Part shown: positions 33,092 to 41,591 of the stretch, piece by piece
Layout: each line of letters opens with the position of its first letter
Position numbering within the stretch: the stretch's first letter is position 1
From: Archangium lansingense
GTDB lineage: Bacteria; Myxococcota; Myxococcia; Myxococcales; Myxococcaceae
Length of the DNA: 64,000 bases
Assembly: GCF_026626635.1 (NCBI RefSeq)
Contig: NZ_JAPNKA010000001.1
Location: 9,904,501-9,968,500, forward strand
Direction of reading: 5' to 3'
Notes under the pieces: generated by a model
What the model was told of the DNA's origin: nothing
What the model saw: only the letters and a program-made list of their open reading frames with translations
The model's database searches: none
Position numbers and translations under genes: made by a program

Positions 33092-34621
33092 ATGGCGAAG
33101 AAGACCCCATCCAGAGCCCAGGCCGTCGCGGCCACCGAGCAGGAGCAGGTGCCGGAGCAGCAGCCCCTCGTCACCCCGGAGTCCGAGTCGAAGGCGAAGC
33201 CCGCCAGCCACGACACGGCCCCGCCCCAGGCGCTGCTCGATTTCATGATGCAGGGGTGGAAGCCGCAGAGCGGCAAGCCCATTCCGAAGATGAAGGGCGC
33301 GGAGGTCTTCGCGGCCCGGCGCCGGGAGCTCTCGAAGCTCTTCCCGGGCGAGACACTCGTCATCCCCACCGGCCACGAGAAGGTGCGCGCCAACGACACC
33401 TACTACCGCTTCCGGCCCGGCACGGACTTCTACTATCTGTCGGGCAACATGGAGCCTGACTGTGTGCTGGTCCTCCAACCGAAGGAGGGCGGCGGCCACA
33501 CGGACATCCTCTTCGTGGAGCCGAACCCGGGCCGCAGCGACTCCACCTTCTTCACGGACCGCGTGAAGGGCGAGCTGTGGGTGGGCCCTCGGCTGGGCGT
33601 GAAGGAGAGCCAGGCGCGCTTCGGCGTGCACGAGGCCCGCGGCCTGCCCGAGCTGCAGACCTTCCTGGAGGGCCTGCGGGGCGCGGCGGTGATTCCCACG
33701 CGCGTGCTGCGCGGCCACTCGGCCAAGGTGGACGGCTCGGTGCCCGAGCACACGGAGCGCGACAAGCAGCTCGCCACGGCCCTGTCCGAGATGCGGCTCA
33801 TCAAGGACAAGCTGGAGGTGCGGGAGCTGGAAACGGCCATCGACTCCACGCACCGGGGCTTCGAGGACGTCATCCGCCGGCTGAAGGCAGCCCGGAGCGA
33901 GCGCGAGGTGGAGGGTGTCTTCAACCTGCGCGCGCGGGTGGAGGGCAACGACGTGGGCTACGGCACCATCGCCGCGGCCGGCCACCACGCGTGCGTGCTG
34001 CACTGGACGCGCAACGACGGCGACATCAAGAAGGGCGAGCTGCTGCTGCTGGACGCGGGCGTGGAGGGCAACAGCCTCTACACGGCGGACATCACGCGCA
34101 CGCTGCCCATCTCCGGCAGGTTCTCCAAGGAGCAGCGCGAAATCTACGAGCTGGTGCTGGAGTCGCAGAACCAGGCCATCGCCGCGGTGAAGCCGGGCAA
34201 CGACTTCATGGAGCCCAACCGGGTGGCCATGCGGGTGCTGGCCGAGGGCCTGTACGAGCTGGGCATCCTCGAGACGAAGCCGGAGGAGGCGCTGAAGGAG
34301 GAGCATCAGTTCTACAAGCGCTACTCGCTGCACAACGTCAGCCACATGCTGGGCCTGGACGTGCATGACTGCGCGCAGGCGCGGCAGGAGGCGTACAAGT
34401 TCGGCAAGCTGAAGGCGGGCATGGTGCTGACGGTGGAGCCGGGCCTGTACTTCCAGAAGGACGACCTGACGGTGCCGGCGAAGTACCGGGGCATCGGCGT
34501 GCGCATCGAGGACGACGTGCTGGTGACGAAGACGGGCTGCCGCGTGCTGTCCGAGGACATCCCCCGCGAGTCGAAGGACGTCGAGGCCTGGATGAAGCAG
34601 ATCTGGAGCGAGAAGCGCTAA
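33092..34621 (+). CDS. pepP: Xaa-Pro aminopeptidase (M24B)
   Basis: 509 residues of the M24B 'pita-bread' metallopeptidases that remove an N-terminal residue before proline. The N-terminal creatinase-like domain (LVIPTGHEKVRANDTYYRFR, FYYLSGNMEPDCVLVL) is followed by the catalytic domain. Its metal ligands are in LLLLDAGVEG (Asp), YTADITRTLP (Asp), HNVSHMLGLDVHD (His), LTVEPGLY (Glu) and GVRIEDDVLV (Glu). A 50-residue N-terminal extension rich in Pro/Gln/Glu is unusual for PepP. The stop codon overlaps the convergent gene at 34618. Confidence 0.95.
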   Translation: MAKKTPSRAQAVAATEQEQVPEQQPLVTPESESKAKPASHDTAPPQALLDFMMQGWKPQSGKPIPKMKGAEVFAARRRELSKLFPGETLVIPTGHEKVRANDTYYRFRPGTDFYYLSGNMEPDCVLVLQPKEGGGHTDILFVEPNPGRSDSTFFTDRVKGELWVGPRLGVKESQARFGVHEARGLPELQTFLEGLRGAAVIPTRVLRGHSAKVDGSVPEHTERDKQLATALSEMRLIKDKLEVRELETAIDSTHRGFEDVIRRLKAARSEREVEGVFNLRARVEGNDVGYGTIAAAGHHACVLHWTRNDGDIKKGELLLLDAGVEGNSLYTADITRTLPISGRFSKEQREIYELVLESQNQAIAAVKPGNDFMEPNRVAMRVLAEGLYELGILETKPEEALKEEHQFYKRYSLHNVSHMLGLDVHDCAQARQEAYKFGKLKAGMVLTVEPGLYFQKDDLTVPAKYRGIGVRIEDDVLVTKTGCRVLSEDIPRESKDVEAWMKQIWSEKR

Positions 34622-35361
34622 CGCCGCTCCGCGGAGCACCGCTCTGCCGAGGTGAGGAGGCACTCGGTGACGACGTAGTCCGAGTGCCCCTCCTGAAGCT
34701 TCGTGCGAGCCCGCTCACAAGAGTCCTGGGTGACATGGCCGCTCGAGGTGGGCGCGGACACTCCGGGGATGTGGCTGCAGAAGCGCCAGCGCTTCACTCC
34801 GGGATACGGCTCGCCCTTGGTCTCCACGGGCACGCCGGTCTGGAAGATGGCCCCCTGGGCCGCGTAGGGCAGTGAGGACGAGCGGTCGTAGCAGGAGAGC
34901 AGCTGCTGCACACGCACACGTCCGGGCCGCTCGCTCCACGGAACGACCGGGGCGGTCAGGAGGTAGGACTGGAGCTCTGCGGCCTGGGCACGCGTCACAA
35001 GCCCCTGCTGCTTCAGGAACTGGAGCGACCAGCAGTCCGCGCTCTCCTCGTTCGACCCGGCCCCCAGCACATCGTGCGCGCACACATGGCCGAACCAGAA
35101 GAGCTGCACAGCCGGCGGCAGCCGCGCCAGCAGTCCGGGGTTGTACTCGACGTGCGCCGGAACACCGGGCCATCCGGAGAACCACAGCCCCACGTCCGCA
35201 AGTGAGGTGTTCGGCACGAACGCCACCGGCACGCCCTGGGAGGACATGCAGGTCATGGGTACGCCCGCGATCAACGGGTTGTAGGGCGTCACGACTTGGG
35301 CTCTTGCGAGGCCAGGAACGCCCACGAGCACCAGGAGAGCCAGGAAGAGGGAGCGCATCAT
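34618..35361 (-). CDS. secreted protein with degenerate zincin-like motif
   Basis: 247 residues with a signal peptide (MMRSLFLALLVLVGVPGLARA). FWFGHVCAHDVLGAGSNEES at 89-108, then ADC, looks like the HExxH...ExxAD zinc site of small secreted metallopeptidase-like proteins. The catalytic Glu, however, is replaced by Val (HVCAH), so peptidase activity is doubtful. Eight or more Cys residues in the mature part suggest disulfides. No family name is certain. Its stop (TAG) shares bases with the stop of the convergent pepP gene. Confidence 0.75.
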   Translation of the reverse strand: MMRSLFLALLVLVGVPGLARAQVVTPYNPLIAGVPMTCMSSQGVPVAFVPNTSLADVGLWFSGWPGVPAHVEYNPGLLARLPPAVQLFWFGHVCAHDVLGAGSNEESADCWSLQFLKQQGLVTRAQAAELQSYLLTAPVVPWSERPGRVRVQQLLSCYDRSSSLPYAAQGAIFQTGVPVETKGEPYPGVKRWRFCSHIPGVSAPTSSGHVTQDSCERARTKLQEGHSDYVVTECLLTSAERCSAERR

Positions 35362-35400
35362 TTCTCGGACGAAATCCCAGGCCGGATATTCAAGGCCTCC

Positions 35401-36807
35401 TCAGATGAGCCCCCGTGCGGCCAGGTGCATCCCGAGCAGGGTGTCCACGCCCCGGACCAGCCTGACCATGTCAAAGGAGCGCACCCGGCTCATCAGCACG
35501 TCCAACCGCCGACGCTGCTCCGTCCACTCGGACAGCAGTCGCTCCTCCATCCCGGAGGACTCGATGCGAGCGGTGATGTCTTCCGGTGGCAGGTTCTGGA
35601 GCTCTCCGGCAGTCAGCACCCCGGCATCCAGCGCCTGGACGAACACTCGGCTGGCGAAGTCCCGCGCCACCACCTCGCGGCGCCAGGTGGCCGCCATGTT
35701 GGCGATCTGCCCCATGCTCTGCGCGTACCAGATGCCCTCGCGGATGGCGCCCAACTCAGAGGCCTCCACCGGCGCCGACATCAGGTCGATCGTGGCGAAC
35801 ACCATCATGTTCATGTTGTGCGGAGAGTACGCCCGGTTCTCCGCGAGGTTGTGCAGGGCTGGCCGGTTCCGCGTGAGCACGGAGTAGCGCATGCTGTTGA
35901 AGACCTGCTGGTAGTCGAAGACGTAGAGCGGCCGATAGGCGTCGTGGTACCGCAGCTCCCGTACGCGCGCCTCGATGGCATGCCACAGGTCCGCGATGAG
36001 GGCGAAGTAGCGCCGCTCTTCAGGAGGCACCTCTGGCGGGGGCGCGTTCCTCCCCTGGGGGTGGAAGGGAATGGACAGGGCACTCTCCAGGAGCTGCTCC
36101 GAGCCGCGCTGGTCCGCCAGGTCATCCAGCAGCACGTTGAGGATGATGGCCAGCAACTTGGTGGAGAGCAGGTGCTCCTTCCAGTCCTCGGGCACGAGCG
36201 GCAGGGTCGTCTCGTCCACGCCGCGCCAGCACCAGCGCCACAGGAAGGCCCCTCGGTGCCCCACCTCTTCATAGGCGGCGACGTAGCGCTCCACGATCGG
36301 CGGAAGCTGAATGGAGCGCAGAGAGGTGAGCGTGTCCGTCCAGGCCGCTGCGTAGTCCGCGGCGGTGAGCTCCTGGGTGAAGAGCCGGCGGTTGCGCTCG
36401 CGCAGACGCTCGGCGATCAGCAGGGCCAGGCCGCAGTACAGCCGCACCGCGAAGCCCGGATCCGAGGCAGCCTGCTGCTCCACTGCCGCACGCGGAATGC
36501 GCAGCACGCGGCTCGCCGAGAGCGTCACCACGGAGGCACTGGCCGGATCGTTGCCGAGAAAGGACATCTCTCCCAGCATGTCTCCCCTCGCCACCCGGTC
36601 CACCTCCACCTGGCCGAGGAGGATGGCCGCGCGACCCTCGAGCAGCAGGAGCAACGCCTCGGGCCGCTCCCCCTGGGTGATGAGGGTGGTTCCCTCGGGG
36701 TAATCGCTCACGGTGCCAATGCGATCGAGCAAAGCATGGTCGCTCGTGAGCAGCTCCGGATACCGGCTCCAATGGGAAGCGGTCCGCATCGCGGTGTCTC
36801 CAGTCAT
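35401..36807 (-). CDS. cyclic-nucleotide-binding domain fused to class I terpenoid-synthase-like domain
   Basis: 468 residues. Residues 20-135 are a cNMP-binding domain (YPEGTTLITQGERPEALLLL, RVARGDMLGEMSFLGNDPAS, VLRIPRAAVEQQA). From about 150 on the protein is all-helical. DDLAD at 228-232 sits at the end of LLAIILNVLLDDLAD, as in the DDxxD motif of class I terpenoid synthases. NMAATWRRE at 370-378 fits the second metal triad N-x3-(S/T)-x3-E. The 142-residue distance between them is typical of bacterial terpene cyclases. This suggests a prenyl-diphosphate-using enzyme, or a derived sensor, governed by cAMP or cGMP. No prenyltransferase gene is adjacent. Confidence 0.75.
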   Translation of the reverse strand: MTGDTAMRTASHWSRYPELLTSDHALLDRIGTVSDYPEGTTLITQGERPEALLLLLEGRAAILLGQVEVDRVARGDMLGEMSFLGNDPASASVVTLSASRVLRIPRAAVEQQAASDPGFAVRLYCGLALLIAERLRERNRRLFTQELTAADYAAAWTDTLTSLRSIQLPPIVERYVAAYEEVGHRGAFLWRWCWRGVDETTLPLVPEDWKEHLLSTKLLAIILNVLLDDLADQRGSEQLLESALSIPFHPQGRNAPPPEVPPEERRYFALIADLWHAIEARVRELRYHDAYRPLYVFDYQQVFNSMRYSVLTRNRPALHNLAENRAYSPHNMNMMVFATIDLMSAPVEASELGAIREGIWYAQSMGQIANMAATWRREVVARDFASRVFVQALDAGVLTAGELQNLPPEDITARIESSGMEERLLSEWTEQRRRLDVLMSRVRSFDMVRLVRGVDTLLGMHLAARGLI

Positions 36808-36830
36808 GAGTGCATTCTGAAGGCCGCGGC

Positions 36831-38105
36831 CTAACCTGCGTCCACCTTGAACTCGCGAGGTGCCGTGGAGTCGTCAGGTGTAACGGTGAAGGACAGGCGG
36901 CCAATCTCTCGCCCATCCTCTGTCTCCATGGAGACGCGCCAGTCCCCGGGCCGCGGATTGGTCACGTACGCAAAGGTCCGGAAGCCCTGCTCGCGCCCGC
37001 CCTGCTCCAGGTACAGGTCGTCATACGCGTGGTACTGCGTCCAGCCCTTCTCCGAGTCGTCGTGGTACCAGCGGATGACGAGCCGGGTGCCCCGGTCCCG
37101 CGCGTGCTGGGGCTTGAAGCTCGTAGGCGCGAAGACGCTGGCGAAGAAGTAGACGCGGTCGCCGGAGCGCGCACGGAAGTCCTGGTCCCCACGCTCCCAG
37201 AGCCGCCACTCGGAGCGCTCGTGGAGCAGCCGGTAGTCCCGGCCCTTCGGCCCCTTCACCACCTCCACGCCGTGGTAGATGCCGCTGGACAGCATGGACA
37301 GCGGCACCGGGGGAATGGCCTTCAGCAGGTACAGCCCGAGCAGCAGCACCTGGACGCCCAGCCCCGGCAGCGCCACATGCCGCAGCGTGCGCCGCCAGGC
37401 CCCGCTCCACGCACGCACCAGGAAGAAGGTGAGCACCGTCGCTGCGCAGGACAGGCCCACCGCGAGCATGAACAGCGTCCCGCTGTAGTAGCCGAGCGCC
37501 ACGGGCAGCAGGTACGCGAAGTACGAGGTGACGCAGAAGCTGAAGAGGCCCAAGCGCACCACCGGCCCTCGTGCCCGGAAGCGCGGCAGCTCGTTGGCCA
37601 CCAGCAGCCCGAAGACGCCCGCGAGGAACAGGAACGCCGTCAGCCCGGAGGCGCTCTTGAAATAGAAGAGGGTGTAGGGACTGAGCAGTCCACCCAGGAA
37701 GAAGTGCAGCGCGTCCTCGCGGAAGCGCCACACCCGAGCCAACCACCGCGGCGGCTCCGTGTCCCAGCTCCAGCGCAGCTCCACCAGCAGCAGCAGGCCC
37801 AGCACGCCCAGGAACAGGCCCTGCTTGGTGAGCACGAACCAGTTGTCGATACGCCGCAGCGTGGCGATGTCGTAGGCGAAGCTCGCGAAGAAGAAGAGCG
37901 CCAGCTCCCACTTCGCATGGCGGGTCCGGAAGTCCCGGACCCGCGCCTTCAACGTAGGTGCCTTCTCCGTCGCGACCAGGTCCTCAGGAGGAACGGCGGC
38001 CGGCACCTCGGAGACGAGCCCCAGCGGGCCCACGGGCACCGGGGCCTCGGCCGGCTCCGCGGGAGCAGCCGTCTCTTCAGAGGTGCGCGGTGTTGCGGTT
38101 GCCAC
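36831..38105 (-). CDS. DUF2914 domain membrane protein
   Basis: 424 residues from GTG 38105, 13 bases after the grxD stop. An Ala/Pro/Glu-rich cytoplasmic N-terminus is followed by about eight transmembrane helices (WELALFFFASFAYDIATL to VQVLLLGLYLLKAIPPVPL). The C-terminal periplasmic DUF2914 domain has DRVYFFASVFAPTSFKPQHA, LVIRWYHDDSEKGWTQYHAY and FAYVTNPRPGDWRVSMETED. DUF2914 has no known function. No clear ribosome site precedes the GTG, so expression may rely on coupling to grxD. A longer frame reaching 38363 is only shadow of grxD. Confidence 0.85.
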   Translation of the reverse strand: MATATPRTSEETAAPAEPAEAPVPVGPLGLVSEVPAAVPPEDLVATEKAPTLKARVRDFRTRHAKWELALFFFASFAYDIATLRRIDNWFVLTKQGLFLGVLGLLLLVELRWSWDTEPPRWLARVWRFREDALHFFLGGLLSPYTLFYFKSASGLTAFLFLAGVFGLLVANELPRFRARGPVVRLGLFSFCVTSYFAYLLPVALGYYSGTLFMLAVGLSCAATVLTFFLVRAWSGAWRRTLRHVALPGLGVQVLLLGLYLLKAIPPVPLSMLSSGIYHGVEVVKGPKGRDYRLLHERSEWRLWERGDQDFRARSGDRVYFFASVFAPTSFKPQHARDRGTRLVIRWYHDDSEKGWTQYHAYDDLYLEQGGREQGFRTFAYVTNPRPGDWRVSMETEDGREIGRLSFTVTPDDSTAPREFKVDAG

Positions 38106-38118
38106 GTCGAGAGGGAGG

Positions 38119-38439
38119 CTACGCGCCCTTGCCGGCGACCATGTCCGCCAGCTCGCCGCGCTCTTCCAGCTCCATGAGGATGTCCGAGCCCCCCACGAAC
38201 TTCCCGTTGATGAACACCTGGGGAATCGTGGGCCAGTTGCTGTACTCCTTGATGCCCTGGCGGACCTCGGGATCGGCCAGCACGTCCACCGTATGCACAT
38301 CCCCGTGCTGCTGCAGGATTTGCAGCGCGCGCGCGGAGAAGCCGCACTGCGGGAACAGCGCATTGCCCTTCATGAAGAGGACGATCTTGTGACCGCGAAC
38401 CGCCTCGTCGAAACGTGTCTTCAGCTCTGGGGAGATCAT
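38119..38439 (-). CDS. grxD: monothiol glutaredoxin GrxD
   Basis: 106 residues, the normal size of Grx4-type proteins. The monothiol site is CGFS in LFPQCGFSARALQIL, with KGNALFPQ in place of the usual KGTPxxPQ. The GSH- and cluster-binding WPTIPQVFINGKFVGGSDIL is complete. Such proteins bind a [2Fe-2S] cluster with glutathione and partner with BolA, whose gene is directly upstream (12-base gap). This points to iron-sulfur cluster handling in the cytoplasm. CGAGGT lies eight bases before the ATG. Confidence 0.97.
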   Translation of the reverse strand: MISPELKTRFDEAVRGHKIVLFMKGNALFPQCGFSARALQILQQHGDVHTVDVLADPEVRQGIKEYSNWPTIPQVFINGKFVGGSDILMELEERGELADMVAGKGA

Positions 38440-38451
38440 TCGATTACCTCG

Positions 38452-38709
38452 TTAGCGATTGCCGAACTTCTTCCACTGTTCGGGCGAATAGGTCTTCAGT
38501 GCCAGCGCATGCAGCTCGCCGGTCTTCAGCCAGTCCTGCAGCGGCGCATACACCAGCTGGTGCTGCTCCACCATGGACTTGCCCGCGAAGGCGGGGCTCA
38601 CCACACGCGCCTCGAAGTGGTCTCCGGTGCCGGTGGTGTCGTGCACCTCCACTTCCGAGCCGGGCAGCGTTCCCAGAATCCGCTCGCGGATGGCATTTGG
38701 ATCAAGCAT
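38452..38709 (-). CDS. bolA: BolA family protein
   Basis: 85 residues, MLDPNAIRERILGTLPGSEV then FEARVVSPAFAGKSMVEQHQ and LVYAPLQDWL with LHALALKTYSPEQW. This is the BolA/IbaG fold with its conserved V-SPAF-G-S and QHQ-VY patterns and the His used for cluster binding with Grx. The start codon overlaps the yqgE stop by one base (TGATG). A much longer open frame upstream is antisense to other genes. Its place just before grxD fits a BolA-Grx iron-sulfur role. Confidence 0.95.
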   Translation of the reverse strand: MLDPNAIRERILGTLPGSEVEVHDTTGTGDHFEARVVSPAFAGKSMVEQHQLVYAPLQDWLKTGELHALALKTYSPEQWKKFGNR

Positions 38710-39254
38710 CAGTTCAGTCCCTTCCCCTTCAGAAGCATTGCAGGATCCACCCCGATGCTCCGGATGGTGCTGTCCCAGAGCAGGCCCGGGTCTCCTTCGA
38801 GCACGGGCCGGGCGGAGGCCTCGGCATAGAGCCAGGAGCCGGCGGACAGCTCGCTCTCCAGTTGCTGAGGGCCCCAACCGGCGTAGCCCAGGCAGAAGCG
38901 CAGGTGGGCCGCCGGGTTCTTCAAGAGCGGCCCGAGCGTATCCAGGGTGAGGCTCAGGAAGAGGCCGGGCACCACCTCGTGCTTCTCCGTCACACGCTCG
39001 TCGTTGTGGAGGACGAAGCCGCGGTGGTTCTCCACGGGGCCGCCCATGAAGACGGGCTGGTTCACCCGCTCGGGGGCGATCTCGAGGGACTGGTTCTTGG
39101 CCAGCTCCCCCAGCGTCAGCGCGGCCCCCCGGTTGATGATGAGGCCCATGGACCCGCCTTCGCTGTGCTCGAGCATGAGGATGACCGAGCGGCGGAAGTT
39201 CGAGTCCGTCAGTTGTGGCGTGGCCACCAGGAGGCCAGGAGCGAGTGTCTGCAC
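38709..39254 (-). CDS. YqgE/AlgH family protein (UPF0301)
   Basis: 181 residues from GTG 39254. The family begins with APGLLVATPQLTDSNFRRSV and VILMLEHSEGGSMGLIINR, continues with VFMGGPVENHRGFVLHND and ends near LRFCLGYAGWGPQQLESEL. The biochemical role is unknown. GTG 39254 is picked since residues before it (from an upstream GTG at 39305) are not family-like; a strong GGAGGGAGG lies about 23 bases upstream, too far for a normal site. First gene of yqgE-bolA-grxD-DUF2914. Confidence 0.9.
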   Translation of the reverse strand: MQTLAPGLLVATPQLTDSNFRRSVILMLEHSEGGSMGLIINRGAALTLGELAKNQSLEIAPERVNQPVFMGGPVENHRGFVLHNDERVTEKHEVVPGLFLSLTLDTLGPLLKNPAAHLRFCLGYAGWGPQQLESELSAGSWLYAEASARPVLEGDPGLLWDSTIRSIGVDPAMLLKGKGLN

Positions 39255-39335
39255 AGAGGGAAGTGTCCGCGCTTCCCTCCCTCCGCGCAACCGAATCGTA
39301 CCCACCCCGAGCCGGAGGGCAGAGGGAGTGGCGGC

Positions 39336-39791
39336 TCAGTGCCAGCTGGTGTGCCGGGACTGGAGCGCCTGGGCGAGCTTCTCGGGCGACAGCGGCTTGC
39401 CGATGAACAGATCCGCCCCCAGCCCCTTGCACTTGCGAGCCATGGACGCATCGCTCATGGCGCTCACGCCGATGAGGACGGCCTGGGGGAACTTCTCGCG
39501 CAGGCGGGCCATGAGGTTGGTACCGCTGCGCCCAGGCAGGAAGACGTCCACGATGGCCGCGTCCATGCGCTTGTTGCGCACGGCGAACTCGGCCTCCTCG
39601 GCGCTGCCGACGGGTAGCGGTGCGTAGCCCCACGTCGTGAGCAGCTCCACGAGCAGCTCGCGGTGGGCCGGGTCGTCCTCGACGATGAGGACCGTGCCGC
39701 GGACGGGCTCTAGCTTCAGGTTGTCTTCGTCCCGGGTCTTGGAGCGGGCGTGACCCGTGGCGATGGGAAGCTCCTCGTTGACGATGGACAT
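39336..39791 (-). CDS. stand-alone response regulator receiver protein
   Basis: 151 residues. After a 32-residue tail is a receiver domain: VLIVEDDPAHRELLVELLTT with acidic residues 38-40, phosphoacceptor Asp 82 in AAIVDVFLPGRSG, Ser 110 in IGVSAM and Lys 122 in FIGKPLS. No output domain is present, so it acts through protein contact, as CheY/DivK types do. AGAAGG lies before the ATG. No histidine kinase gene is adjacent. The N-terminal extension (SIVNEELPIATGHARSKTR) is not a known domain. Confidence 0.93.
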   Translation of the reverse strand: MSIVNEELPIATGHARSKTRDEDNLKLEPVRGTVLIVEDDPAHRELLVELLTTWGYAPLPVGSAEEAEFAVRNKRMDAAIVDVFLPGRSGTNLMARLREKFPQAVLIGVSAMSDASMARKCKGLGADLFIGKPLSPEKLAQALQSRHTSWH

Positions 39792-39891
39792 GGCAACCTT
39801 CTCGCGATGGGGGTTCGTGTGTTGCCAACGTCCACCCCACTGCCAGGAATTCCACACTCGCAACGTCCGAAAGGGCGAAGCGCCGCTCCCC

Positions 39892-40707
39892 TCAGGTGCG
39901 GCGCGTCCCAGCCCCGAGTGCCTGAGAGGAGAGCGAGGCGCCAAGCACGAGCAGCACCAGCAGCCCCCAGGCGGGCAGCACCACACGGGCGCCGCCCTCG
40001 TAGATGAGGGCCGCGTAGCTGGTGCCGAGGTAGCGGCCAAGCGACATGGGCTCCATCCGGGCGATGCCGAAGAAGCTGACGGTGGACTCGGTGAGGATGG
40101 CGGTCGGCAAGCGGCTGAGGAAGACGGCGAGCACGAAGGGGCGAAGGGCGGGCCAGAGGTGGACGCGCAGCAGGTGCCAACGGCCAGCGCCGAGGGCCCT
40201 CGAGGCAGCGATGAACTCCTGGCCCTCCAGCGTGGCCAGGCGGTTGCGGAACATGCGCGCCGGGCCCGCCCAGCCCACCAGGGCCAGGGACACCACCATG
40301 AGCCCAAAGGGGCCCAATCCGCCCGCGTGGCCCGCGTCCAGCATCGACTGGCCGGCGAGCTGGAGCACCATCACCACCAGCACGTCCGGCAGCGCGAAGA
40401 CGGCATCCACCCCGCGCAGCACCTGGTGCTCCACCCAACCGCCCGCCGCCCGGGCGCTCATGGCGACGCCGAGCCCCAGCACGGTGGACAGGGCCCCGGC
40501 GGTAAGGCCCACGGCCAGAGAGACCCAGAGGCCCCCGAAGGCCAGCTCGCACACGGTGCGGTCCGGGTGGGTGGGGTCCACGCCCAGGGGGCAGGTGTTG
40601 GCGAGCGCCTCGGGGAAGACACGGCCGGCGAGCCAGCTCGCGAGGCCCAGGCCCACCAGCAGCACGAGGCCCACCCAGGCTCGCGTGGGGATGCGGCGCG
40701 CGCTCAT
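39892..40707 (-). CDS. peptide/nickel-type ABC transporter permease (DppC-like)
   Basis: 271 residues with about six transmembrane helices, ending LLVLLVLGASLSSQALGAG. The permease EAA-like loop EFIAASRALGAGRWHLLRVH with PALRPF is clear, and the N-terminal WLAGRVFPEALANTC with PLGVDPTHPDRT is like OppC/DppC proteins. The ATG overlaps the stop of the partner permease (ATGA). It is the last gene of a binding protein-permease-permease set; the two ATPase genes usually found with these systems are not in the window. Confidence 0.92.
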   Translation of the reverse strand: MSARRIPTRAWVGLVLLVGLGLASWLAGRVFPEALANTCPLGVDPTHPDRTVCELAFGGLWVSLAVGLTAGALSTVLGLGVAMSARAAGGWVEHQVLRGVDAVFALPDVLVVMVLQLAGQSMLDAGHAGGLGPFGLMVVSLALVGWAGPARMFRNRLATLEGQEFIAASRALGAGRWHLLRVHLWPALRPFVLAVFLSRLPTAILTESTVSFFGIARMEPMSLGRYLGTSYAALIYEGGARVVLPAWGLLVLLVLGASLSSQALGAGTRRT

Positions 40708-41588
40708 GTGCGGGCCTCCCTCGCACGGGGGTCGACAAGGAGACGCACGAGCTCCACCACGAGGCCCACGATGACGAGCAGCGAGGCGAAGACGGTGGTG
40801 GCCACCACCACGACGGCCACCTGCTTCTGCAGCACGGCGAGGACGTAGAGCTGTCCGAAGTACGGCAGGCCGAAAACGCGCTCGGCGGCGAAGGAGCCAG
40901 CGAGCAGCGCGGTGGCCACGGGGCCTACGGCATCCAGCAGCGCGGGCAGCACGTTGGGCAGCACGTGGCGCCACAACACGGAGCGCGGGGACAGGCCCTT
41001 GCTGAGCGCGGTGCGCACGTAGTCGCGGGCCAGCTCCGTGTCCAGCGCGTCCGCCACCAGGGTGCCGAGGAAGATGCCCGGCCAGACGGAGATGACGAGC
41101 GCGGCGGACAGCTCGGGCAGCAGGTGTCCGCGCTCCACCACGGCGGGCGCGAGCAGCAGCGCGGGGATGAAGACAGGGGTCCCGAAGGCGACGGCGGGCA
41201 GCGCGTCCCCGAGGAGGGAGAGCCGGCTGCGCCGCCAGCGGGCCCGGAGCAGCGCGAAGGCCAGGGCCCATCCGAGCGCGAGCACCAGGGCCACCAGTCC
41301 CACGCCCACGCTGCCGGAGAGCTTCCACAGCAGCTCGTCCCCGGTGATGCCCTGGGCGCTGGTGCCCAGCCGCTCGCCGCGGAAGAGCTTCTCCCACGGA
41401 CGGAGGAAACCGAGCGGCTGACCCAGGCCGAGGTCCCTCCGGTAGGACGCGAGCACCTCGGGGGCCACCTGCCGCTTGGCGTCGTCGTCGGTGGTGAGTG
41501 GCAGCGCGGCCATGAGGAAGTAGGACGCGATGGCGACGATGGGGACGAGCACCAGCTGCCGGCCGAGACGCAGGAGCGCGGGAGGCAT
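40704..41588 (-). CDS. peptide/nickel-type ABC transporter permease (DppB-like)
   Basis: 294 residues with an N-terminal helix (LVLVPIVAIASYFLMAALP), a periplasmic segment ending LGLGQPLGFLRPWEK, and five more helices. The cytoplasmic coupling loop is DYVRTALSKGLSPRSVLWRH then VLPNVLPALL, the standard EAA motif for DppB/OppB proteins. It starts three bases after the binding-protein stop and overlaps the DppC gene. The substrate, inferred from the binding protein, is an oligopeptide or similar. Confidence 0.93.
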   Translation of the reverse strand: MPPALLRLGRQLVLVPIVAIASYFLMAALPLTTDDDAKRQVAPEVLASYRRDLGLGQPLGFLRPWEKLFRGERLGTSAQGITGDELLWKLSGSVGVGLVALVLALGWALAFALLRARWRRSRLSLLGDALPAVAFGTPVFIPALLLAPAVVERGHLLPELSAALVISVWPGIFLGTLVADALDTELARDYVRTALSKGLSPRSVLWRHVLPNVLPALLDAVGPVATALLAGSFAAERVFGLPYFGQLYVLAVLQKQVAVVVVATTVFASLLVIVGLVVELVRLLVDPRAREART

Positions 41589-41591
41589 GAC

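Noticed and set aside
32950..33399. Upstream extension of the kinase/ATPase gene to 33399
   Set aside because: This part overlaps the pepP start on the other strand and has no kinase-like sequence; the family start is at 32934 or 32949.
38452..39855. 467-codon frame ending in bolA
   Set aside because: Only the last 85 codons are BolA; the rest is antisense or off-frame reading of yqgE and the receiver gene.
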